A DNA stretch of 64,000 nucleotides, from contig NZ_JABMKY010000005.1 of NCBI RefSeq assembly GCF_013204845.1, forward strand, positions 310,001 through 374,000, written 5' to 3'. How positions within the stretch are numbered: position 1 is the stretch's first letter; each line of letters starts with the position of its first letter. The notes under the pieces were generated by a model. It was not told where the DNA came from. It saw only the letters and a list, made by a program, of their open reading frames with translations, and searched no databases. This stretch comes from Paenibacillus qinlingensis (GTDB lineage: Bacteria > Bacillota > Bacilli > Paenibacillales > NBRC-103111). The position numbers and the translations under genes are program-made. Shown here one piece after another: positions 57,376-64,000 of the stretch.

Positions 57376-60087
57376 TTAGGATTCAGCTGGTTGAATGGAG
57401 ATCGCCGCACGTGGCAAGCAGTCAGTTATAATCAACGCCAATCCTCCGCTGGTTTGAAGCGAGCTTTGTACGGTACAACCCGTGCCAACAACTATATACG
57501 GTACTCCCTCAGTTAGATTGACCAGCATGCTAAATGCTTGTGCAGCTTCCCCGGCATAGTGAAATTCCGCACGGTATTCCGTAAATTCTTCATTGAAGTG
57601 TTGTTGCAGCATCCACACGTTGAAGCCGGTAGAAACTTTACCTAATTGATAATAGGAAGCAAACCAATTGATGACAGGGGCCGATAAACCGCCGAAATGA
57701 TGCCATCCAGCGCCACGCCCTGTCTGTACGATAAAATGCTCGTAACAATTGTAGGTAGCCTCGGTCTCGCGTTTCCATAATTCTAGTGCGGTATTGGCTA
57801 TGCGAAAAGCATGATCAGGGAAACCCAAGTCGAGCATTGTTTTCCAGAAAAACCACTGATGCGGCATCCAGACCGCACCGTTCCAATAACCATCCGCTCG
57901 ATAATAAGGTGCGCTTTGGTCAACGGTTGATAAGCCAATTGATGTCCATAAGCGGTTTTCATCAAACAATGCGGTAATTAAACGGTTTGCACGATCGCTA
58001 TCACAGACACCGGCAACCAGCGGGTAGAGGCCATCCATTCCCATGTTGTAATTGGCACCAGAGGCATGACGCAAATGGCCCACAGATTCACCCTGCTGAT
58101 TATGTACAACATAACCGTAGTAGCCGGCTTTTTCATCCCATGCATGGGCTTCCAACGCTTCGCTCCATAGCCGAATATCCTCTTCGTATCCCCGAATATC
58201 CATTTGCCACTCATCAGACATTGCCGCTGCCATCTTAAGTATCTTGGCGATTCGAATCGCTTGGCTCGTTGTAATGACGGGAGCAACGGTAGATTTCAAA
58301 TCATGCTCATGCACGTATTTCTGTGGTGGATAGTCGTCCCACCCCCCTGAGTTATAGAAATAATCCCATGTTTTCAGTAGGCCGGTACGTAGTGTATCGG
58401 TCGTTGAACTGCTGGTTTTGCCAGCGAAGAACAAGTAATATTGCCGCAATCGCGGGTAAAAATGTTGCAGGAAGTCAGGAGATTGTCCGTGATTCCACAA
58501 CTCTTGGAATACATAATGCTGCACAGGTACGGGGCTGCCGTGATGAATGAAGGCTGCTTGAGGGTCACCTGGCTCCGTCATATATGCATTCAAGCAATCG
58601 ATTGCTCGCCGAGCATCGATATCGGAGAAGCCGAGTCCGATAAACCCCGAATCCCACGTATATAGCGAATCCCACCATCGGCCAGGCGTGCTGTGTCTTA
58701 TATATGTTCGTTTCGTATAGACGGGATAGACGGTATTCGTTAGCAAAGTAGCACGCATGAGCTGCTGGCTGAATGAATAGCGATCACCGGATGGATAGGA
58801 AGAAGGCGGATTCAGCTTGGTACGTTCAGCTTGGTAGATGGACTCGCATTTCTCATAGTCAAGTGTGAAGTTGGCCATAGACCCAAGGACTTCTTCGTAA
58901 GTCCCAGAGCAAACCATGCCGTGAAGTATCATGGTTGAATCCGGGTGAAGATGAATAGGGCGCATAAACACATTGGTGTAGTGACCCTTTCCATTTCCCT
59001 GTATAATGTCATCGACATGATTATGCACGGTATGGCGGGCAAAGCGATCTAATTCGTCATTTCTGATCTGACGAATCTGGGCATTTGCATAATTCCACAG
59101 GAGGCCATAATGGCAGGGACTATCCGGATATCGAAGAATGAGACTTCCTGGAACGGGACCTGGTAGTAATTCAGGCTCAATATGCCATGGACGATCACTG
59201 AAAGCGACATCTTTGCATGAGCTGCGCTCAAGAAGTGTGAATCCGTCAATAATCATTGGACTAGAGCCCAACGTGTTGTGCAAGCTAAGAGTAACCTTGC
59301 CAGCAGAAAGTTCCCCCACGGGAAGCTCTGCAACGATTAATGTGTCTGAAGGCTCCAAGAGAAGACTATGTCTCTCCATTCCAAGTTCAATCTCAAGCTC
59401 TCCGCCTTTCGCCGCTTGATAGCGTAACAGAAGCACACCATCCTGTAAGGGGGTAGTGACTTTTACTTCATATCGGAGCATGTCACCAACATTCCCTCCG
59501 AATTGGCATCCGATTGCCGATCCGCCTGTAAAATGCTGTCCGCGAATCTCTCCACGTGCAAATCCGTCATAGACCAATCCATCGGATGGTCGCGGTTGTG
59601 CGAATGTCAATTCGCTGTAATCTAACGCATCCACCCACGCTACACCCTCAGGAAGCTGTGCCTCCGCGTATACATGAACTTCACCGTGTCCTGGAAGCCG
59701 AGGCGGCTGAAGGGAAGCCATCCAGTGCAGCACAAGATTCTGCGGATGCTCCGTGTGATTCGCCAAAGCAGCACGGATGAGACGGCTATGATCGTCAATC
59801 CGACTGAACGAAATATCCGCGTAGACACGATCTTTCCACTCTAGCTCATGGCGGTGGGAAAAGAAGCTGTAATCCGGTGTTGCTTCCCAAGGATGATAGC
59901 CGGATTCCCACAAGACACTTGGTATATCTATTTTTCTTCGATAGAATCCCGGCATGAAGCTCAGATCAAATCGTAATCCTCTTGCAGGATCACAAATATG
60001 GGAGATGCCCATATATTGTTTGGTGTAAGGTCCCCAAGCAGGCAGTCTAAGGTCATGGTCAGTGGTGAGGTTGTCACATTCATGCAT
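57376..60087 (-). CDS. GH63/MGH1-like (alpha/alpha)6-barrel glycoside hydrolase
   Basis: This 903-residue protein has no signal peptide and is probably cytoplasmic. An N-terminal beta super-sandwich (~1-330) precedes the helical barrel. Barrel hallmarks are STPGRWWDSLYTWDSGFIGL (~468-487), WDYFYNSGGWDDYPPQKYVH, then YRADGYWNGAVWMPHQWFFW (~728-747) and ETEATYNCYEHF (~773-784), positions where GH63 and mannosylglycerate-hydrolase-like enzymes carry catalytic acids. The substrate is not predictable; alpha-glucosides or mannosyl compounds are known for relatives. It is divergent from an AraC regulator next to a carbohydrate ABC transporter. Confidence 0.78.
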   Translation of the reverse strand: MHECDNLTTDHDLRLPAWGPYTKQYMGISHICDPARGLRFDLSFMPGFYRRKIDIPSVLWESGYHPWEATPDYSFFSHRHELEWKDRVYADISFSRIDDHSRLIRAALANHTEHPQNLVLHWMASLQPPRLPGHGEVHVYAEAQLPEGVAWVDALDYSELTFAQPRPSDGLVYDGFARGEIRGQHFTGGSAIGCQFGGNVGDMLRYEVKVTTPLQDGVLLLRYQAAKGGELEIELGMERHSLLLEPSDTLIVAELPVGELSAGKVTLSLHNTLGSSPMIIDGFTLLERSSCKDVAFSDRPWHIEPELLPGPVPGSLILRYPDSPCHYGLLWNYANAQIRQIRNDELDRFARHTVHNHVDDIIQGNGKGHYTNVFMRPIHLHPDSTMILHGMVCSGTYEEVLGSMANFTLDYEKCESIYQAERTKLNPPSSYPSGDRYSFSQQLMRATLLTNTVYPVYTKRTYIRHSTPGRWWDSLYTWDSGFIGLGFSDIDARRAIDCLNAYMTEPGDPQAAFIHHGSPVPVQHYVFQELWNHGQSPDFLQHFYPRLRQYYLFFAGKTSSSTTDTLRTGLLKTWDYFYNSGGWDDYPPQKYVHEHDLKSTVAPVITTSQAIRIAKILKMAAAMSDEWQMDIRGYEEDIRLWSEALEAHAWDEKAGYYGYVVHNQQGESVGHLRHASGANYNMGMDGLYPLVAGVCDSDRANRLITALFDENRLWTSIGLSTVDQSAPYYRADGYWNGAVWMPHQWFFWKTMLDLGFPDHAFRIANTALELWKRETEATYNCYEHFIVQTGRGAGWHHFGGLSAPVINWFASYYQLGKVSTGFNVWMLQQHFNEEFTEYRAEFHYAGEAAQAFSMLVNLTEGVPYIVVGTGCTVQSSLQTSGGLALIITDCLPRAAISIQPAES

Positions 60088-60235
60088 GAAGTATCGCTCC
60101 TTTAACAGATGGCATATTCTCTTTATTTTAAAATAATTGAAGGTTAAATGCCTCTTGATAGCGGATCAATTTATCTTGAAAACGGACATTCGTGATATGA
60201 TAGTAGGAGAACTTGAAAGAAAGGACAATAACAAA

Positions 60236-61129
60236 ATGGCAGTAAATTTGACCGCTTACGATAATGAACAAGTCGATTATGCAGACCCGAATTTTCGGAT
60301 TAAAATATGGACCATTAGTCATCCCATTCAAGCGTCCATTCAATATGGTCCCTGGCATTACCATGAAGAAGTAGAGTGGATCACGGTTCTGAAGGGGACG
60401 ATGACCATTGAGACGACACAGCAAACCTACACGTTGCAAGCCGGCGATGTGGTGATGTTAGGATCGAACGAGCTTCATCGGTCTCACAAATACGGACAAT
60501 CTCATCTGATGTACATCGTTTGCCATGTCGATATGTCCGCTTTCATGGACCCATCGTTGCTGTCCTATCTGGCCGCTTTTACCGGTAGATCAGCTAATTT
60601 AACACGGCTGAATGACGCGTTGAGGAAATATCCGTTAAGCATTCAACTCATTCATGAGCTCCTTAAACAGATGCTTCGAGAAATAACGGCTAGAGGGAGA
60701 GGCTACGAGTTTGCCGTAAATGCTAGTTTGAAAAAGCTCTTGTACACACTGGTTCAAATGGACGATGAGCAAATTATTGAACCGATGGATCATCATCTAG
60801 CCGTAAAATTGCGCCCTGCGTTAGCCTATATTGAACAGCAGTTAGAATCACCTTGCCAGATTACAGACATCAGCTCTAAGTTGAACTACAATAGCAGTTA
60901 TTTTGCCAAGTTGTTTAAGAAAGGAATGGGGATGACGTTTACGTCCTATGTACAAATGCGCAGAATGAAACGAGCGGAACAGCTCCTGTTGACAGAGACG
61001 TGTTCGGTAACAGAAATAAGTGGTAGAGTCGGCTTTACAAGCCCTGCCCAGTTCTATCAATTATTTAAAAGGCATTTCGGCTGCAGTCCGAGACAGTTTG
61101 TTGAGAAAAGAAATATCCAAAAAATGTAA
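60236..61129 (+). CDS. AraC family transcriptional regulator with cupin sensor
   Basis: From ATG 60236 this is a 297-residue protein. The N-terminal cupin half (~30-115) includes WHYHEEVEWITVLKGTMTIE and LQAGDVVMLGSNELHRSHKY, with His residues that may bind ligand or metal. The C-terminal AraC domain (~195-295) has CQITDISSKLNYNSSYFAKL and VTEISGRVGFTSPAQFYQLF. In-frame upstream ATGs exist but no ribosome site favours them. It is divergent from the GH63-like gene and upstream of the LplB/LplC transporter genes, so it probably controls both. Confidence 0.9.
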   Translation: MAVNLTAYDNEQVDYADPNFRIKIWTISHPIQASIQYGPWHYHEEVEWITVLKGTMTIETTQQTYTLQAGDVVMLGSNELHRSHKYGQSHLMYIVCHVDMSAFMDPSLLSYLAAFTGRSANLTRLNDALRKYPLSIQLIHELLKQMLREITARGRGYEFAVNASLKKLLYTLVQMDDEQIIEPMDHHLAVKLRPALAYIEQQLESPCQITDISSKLNYNSSYFAKLFKKGMGMTFTSYVQMRRMKRAEQLLLTETCSVTEISGRVGFTSPAQFYQLFKRHFGCSPRQFVEKRNIQKM

Positions 61130-61148
61130 ATAATCCATTTCGATATAT

Positions 61149-61190
61149 AACAGCTCCTATCATGACAATGTGGTGGGGGCTGTTTGATAT
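61149..61190 (+). terminator. Rho-independent terminator after the AraC gene
   Basis: AACAGCTCC and GGGGCTGTT pair; TTGATATTTCTTTTT follows. Confidence 0.65.
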
Positions 61191-61246
61191 TTCTTTTTAT
61201 AAAAATTCAAAAGTTAAATTATTACAAAATTAATTTAAATTAATAC

Positions 61247-61275
61247 ATTTTATTAAAAATTCTGGCGAGTATAAT
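61247..61275 (+). promoter_or_regulatory. Putative promoter of the LplB/LplC transporter genes
   Basis: TATAAT at 61270-61275 with a 17-base spacer to a weak ATTTTA (61247-61252), in a very AT-rich leader 75 bases upstream of the first permease start. Confidence 0.45.
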
Positions 61276-61350
61276 TTTTTACATGAGATATCCTGATTTG
61301 TAGCGCAAATTGCTGGAGAAAACAACTTTGTAGTGGGAGGGATGATATAG

Positions 61351-62301
61351 TTGAAAGCGGTTTTAGGAAGATATCAGGACAACATTAGGCCAAGAAGAAA
61401 GAACAGTATCGTATATTATTTGAAAAGAGATTTTCTACTATATTTGCTCTTACTGTTACCAATGGCTTACCTATTCATTTTTAGATATGCGCCAATTTAC
61501 GGTGTAGTGATGGCATTTCAGGACTATAACATTTTTGAAGGCATTAGCGGGAGCGAGTGGGTTGGGCTCGACGTATTCAAATTCATTTTTGAACAAAGCA
61601 GTTTTTACCGTGCGCTTAAGAACACACTAGTTTTAAACTTTCTGGATTTGATAGCAGGTTTCCCAGCGCCTATTATATTGGCCATTTTGTTGAATGAAGT
61701 TCGGCATGTACGATTTAAAAAAGTGACTCAAACCATTCTATATTTACCTCATTTTTTATCCTGGGTTATTATTGGCGGGATGGTTTACCTGATGTTTTCT
61801 TCAGGAGGCATGGCGAATAGCGTCTTGTCTAGCCTTGGTATTGGTCACATGGAGTTTCTTTCGCAAAAAAACAACTGGCTCATCATGTATCTAGCGGTTG
61901 GTGTTTGGCAAAGTGCAGGATGGGGGACCATCATCTACTTAGCATCCATCATTGGCATCAATAAGGAGTTATATGAGGCTGCAGATATGGATGGGTGCAG
62001 CAGACTTCGTAAAATATGGCATATTACTTTGCCTGGTATAAAGCCTACCATCATTATTTTGCTTATTTTGCAAATTGGAAGAATGCTCTCGATTGGGTTT
62101 GATCGGCCATTTGTTATGGGGAATTCATTGGTAAGTGAATATTCCGATGTGATCAGCACATTCGTATATCGTATAGGAATTGGGTCTGGGGATTTCTCGC
62201 AAGCAACAGCAGTTGGATTGTTTCAATCGGTAGTAGGGTTAGTGTTTTTAGTGACAGCAAATTATATTGCCAAAAAAATCGGTGAGCAGGGAATTTGGTA
62301 G
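61351..62301 (+). CDS. Carbohydrate ABC transporter permease, LplB-like
   Basis: This 316-residue membrane protein has a TTG start at 61351 nine bases after GGGAGGG. The opening FLLYLLLLLPMAYLFIFRYA, then PIYGVVMAFQDYNIFEGIS, is the hallmark of the LplB group of oligosaccharide permeases. The EAA loop is KELYEAADMDGCSRLRKIWH. It works with the LplC-like permease encoded next and the lipoprotein at 63319; no ATPase gene is in view, as usual for this group, which shares an MsmX-type ATPase. Confidence 0.9.
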   Translation: MKAVLGRYQDNIRPRRKNSIVYYLKRDFLLYLLLLLPMAYLFIFRYAPIYGVVMAFQDYNIFEGISGSEWVGLDVFKFIFEQSSFYRALKNTLVLNFLDLIAGFPAPIILAILLNEVRHVRFKKVTQTILYLPHFLSWVIIGGMVYLMFSSGGMANSVLSSLGIGHMEFLSQKNNWLIMYLAVGVWQSAGWGTIIYLASIIGINKELYEAADMDGCSRLRKIWHITLPGIKPTIIILLILQIGRMLSIGFDRPFVMGNSLVSEYSDVISTFVYRIGIGSGDFSQATAVGLFQSVVGLVFLVTANYIAKKIGEQGIW

Positions 62302-62315
62302 GGAGTGTGAGTTAG

Positions 62316-63188
62316 TTGAGCAAGAAGATGAGATTTAATTGGGTTGATATGGGTATTATCGTATTCATCGTAGCTGTATCCATTACATGCCTTGTACCAT
62401 TTTTGTATATGATTGCGCTTTCTCTAAGTTCGAATAGTGCCATTATTTCACAGAAGGTTACCCTTTGGCCGGTAGAATTCACACTGGAGACCTATAAAAC
62501 GATCTTAAGCGATGTAGAGATGATCTATACGCTGGGGTACTCCATTGTGCTTACCATTGGATATACACTTATTTGTATGTTTTTAACGATATGTGCTGCG
62601 TATCCGCTTACAAAGAAGAGATTAAAGGGAAGAAGTTTTTTTCTAACAATTTTGGTCATTACTATGTACTTTAGCGGTGGATTAATACCAAGTTATATGT
62701 TGGTGAAAAATTTAGGCATGATGAATTCCATATGGAGCTTACTTTTACCTGGTGCGATGAGTGTGTTCAATTTGATAATTCTAAAAACATTTTTCTCATC
62801 ACTGCCAGAAAGCTTGGAAGAATCGGCGTCTATTGATGGTTGTAACGAATTAGGGATCCTTGTTCGAATTGTTCTTCCGCTTTCCTTGCCGTCTATCGCA
62901 ACGTTAAGCCTCTTCTACGCGGTAGACAGATGGAATGGGTTTCAGGATGCACTCTTTTATATAACCGATAAGAATTTGTATCCCATGCAATTAAAGTTGT
63001 ACCAAATCATTACGGCCAATCAACAGTTAGATACGCAGCAAGGTGAAGGTAGTGTTGGTGCTTATATTGTCCCGGAATCATTGAAAGCTGCAAGCGTCAT
63101 GTTTGCCACAGTCCCTATCTTAGTTGTTTACCCTAAACTCCAGAAATATTTTGTTGAAGGTGTCATGACGGGGGCCATTAAAGGCTGA
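62316..63188 (+). CDS. Carbohydrate ABC transporter permease, LplC/YtcP-like
   Basis: This 290-residue membrane protein starts at TTG 62316 (MSKKMRFNWVDMGIIVFIVA) with GGGAGTGTG upstream. The segments VPFLYMIALSLSSNSAI and TILVITMYFSGGLIPSYMLV are diagnostic of the LplC/YtcP branch; the EAA loop is SLEESASIDGCNELGILVRI. It lies 14 bases after the LplB-like gene. It imports oligosaccharides, likely products of the GH63-like or rhamnosidase pathway. Confidence 0.9.
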   Translation: MSKKMRFNWVDMGIIVFIVAVSITCLVPFLYMIALSLSSNSAIISQKVTLWPVEFTLETYKTILSDVEMIYTLGYSIVLTIGYTLICMFLTICAAYPLTKKRLKGRSFFLTILVITMYFSGGLIPSYMLVKNLGMMNSIWSLLLPGAMSVFNLIILKTFFSSLPESLEESASIDGCNELGILVRIVLPLSLPSIATLSLFYAVDRWNGFQDALFYITDKNLYPMQLKLYQIITANQQLDTQQGEGSVGAYIVPESLKAASVMFATVPILVVYPKLQKYFVEGVMTGAIKG

Positions 63189-63318
63189 GAAATAAGTTGT
63201 GCAAGCAAGTGGATTTTGATAAGCATGAAAGGTGGTGATTCTGTTACCGATCGGCTAGGATTAGATCATTATGTAAACGCGATACGAAAAGACTATGAGA
63301 TAAAGGTGAGGTTGAACA

Positions 63319-64000
63319 ATGAAAATACAAAAAATGTTGGTTATATTACCAGTATTGACACTCCTAACAAGTGCATTGGCTGGATGTAGCAGCGATACTA
63401 AAAATGAAAGTAAAGCAACGTCAGCGGCGACTGCAACAGAAGCGGCATCTGCAAAACCTTCAGGACCACCGACTACACTAACGGTTGAAATTTTTGATAG
63501 AGGCATTCAGGGGCAGCCTGATTTGAACAATAATACGTGGACAAGGTACATCAATGATAATTTTGGCAAGCAAAATAATGCGATTGTTAAATTTATTCCA
63601 GTTCCCAGGTCACAGGAAATTGATAAGCTCAATGTATTGATGGCAGCGGGTGAGGCGCCGGATATTTCATTTACTTATGACAGCCCGACCATCTCCAGAT
63701 ATTCGAAAGTAAATGGCATCCTTCAATTAGATGATTTGTTGGCCAAACATGGTAAGGAATTAACGAATTATTTAGGTAAGACCGTGCTTTCGTATGGACT
63801 TTTTAATGGGAAACAGATGGCGATCCCAGCTAAAAGAACTTCACTAGCATGGGGCGGTATGTTTATTAGAAAGGATTGGCTAGATAAATTAGGAATGCCG
63901 ATTCCTACTACGAGGGATGAATTATACAATACGTTAATTGCGTTTCGAGATAAAAATCCAGGCGGCGTGAATGGTGTCATTCCATGGGGATTGGCAGCAA
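63319..64000 (+). CDS. Extracellular solute-binding lipoprotein (LplA-like), 3' truncated by window edge
   Basis: ATG 63319 is preceded by AAAGGTGAGG. The visible 227 residues start with a lipoprotein signal (MLVILPVLTLLTSALAGCSS), an Ala/Ser/Thr linker, then a mature part typical of group 1 binding proteins of this transporter class: FDRGIQGQPDLNNNTWTRYI, LNVLMAAGEAPDISFTYDSP and AIPAKRTSLAWGGMFIRKDW. It is the binding protein of the preceding permease pair. The end lies outside the window. Confidence 0.9.
   Translation, partial: MKIQKMLVILPVLTLLTSALAGCSSDTKNESKATSAATATEAASAKPSGPPTTLTVEIFDRGIQGQPDLNNNTWTRYINDNFGKQNNAIVKFIPVPRSQEIDKLNVLMAAGEAPDISFTYDSPTISRYSKVNGILQLDDLLAKHGKELTNYLGKTVLSYGLFNGKQMAIPAKRTSLAWGGMFIRKDWLDKLGMPIPTTRDELYNTLIAFRDKNPGGVNGVIPWGLAA

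Noticed and set aside
1-64000. CRISPR array, tRNA/rRNA genes, insertion sequences, prophage or defence genes
   Set aside because: No regularly spaced direct repeats, no tRNA cloverleaf, no transposase, integrase, capsid, restriction or toxin-antitoxin reading frame was seen.

Overview
The window looks like a chromosomal segment from a spore-forming, low-to-mid GC Gram-positive of the Paenibacillaceae (Paenibacillus-like). The support is a complete GerA-type germinant-receptor operon, Spo0M, SLH-anchored secreted enzymes, several AraC regulators paired with large glycosidases, LplB/LplC-type carbohydrate ABC transporters, a T-box in front of trpS, and strong AGGAGG-type ribosome sites with frequent TTG/GTG starts. 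No tRNA, rRNA, CRISPR array, intact insertion sequence or prophage was seen.

Layout. 1-4263: tail of a large glycosidase, an AraC regulator and a GH78-type alpha-L-rhamnosidase. 4366-8353: minus-strand operon gerKA-gerKC-D subunit-gerKB. 8494-11148: MFS transporter divergent from a LysR regulator, then a small HTH protein. 11281-20005: mixed accessory genes (methyltransferase, Spo0M, WYL regulator, class D beta-lactamase divergent from a MocR regulator, DUF1801, a 12-cysteine protein) with several decayed genes. 20328-25146: cupin protein, a TetR regulator with two operator palindromes controlling itself and a conserved protein/hydrolase pair, an ECF sigma factor and two VOC proteins. 26411-35479: a phosphate/metal surface region with a HupE-like protein, a purple acid phosphatase carrying cohesin-like and dockerin modules, a cohesin-like SLH anchor protein, a second HupE-like protein, a YibE/F membrane protein and, convergent, a beta-propeller phytase behind a predicted PhoP box. 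35783-37705: arsR-aqpS-arsC-arsI. 37769-39059: tryptophan T-box and trpS. 39291-47223: HAD phosphatase, glycerol-1-phosphate dehydrogenase, DeoR regulator, a complete Ugp-like ABC transporter and a glycerophosphodiester phosphodiesterase. 47306-55505: MATE transporter and a 2180-residue SLH-anchored PL8 lyase. 55885-64000: small kinase, membrane protein, NUDIX enzyme, then a GH63/MGH1-like glycosidase divergent from AraC and an LplB/LplC/lipoprotein transporter running off the end.

How the genes may work together. Three themes stand out. First, extracellular phosphorus release: phosphatase, phytase and glycerophosphodiester salvage lie within about 21 kb. The dockerin-bearing phosphatase beside a cohesin-like SLH protein suggests a small surface assembly resembling a cellulosome but for a phosphoesterase; this is the best candidate for an undescribed system. 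Second, the cluster joining Ugp-type uptake, GDPD, sn-glycerol-1-phosphate dehydrogenase and a HAD phosphatase could salvage glycerol-1-phosphate from lipoteichoic acid, phosphatidylglycerol or archaeal lipids; a shared motif before its first gene and before its DeoR gene supports common control. Third, polysaccharide use: GH78, GH63-like and PL8 enzymes with their regulators and transporters. All functional assignments rest on reading the translated sequence and recognising families; no database search was run.
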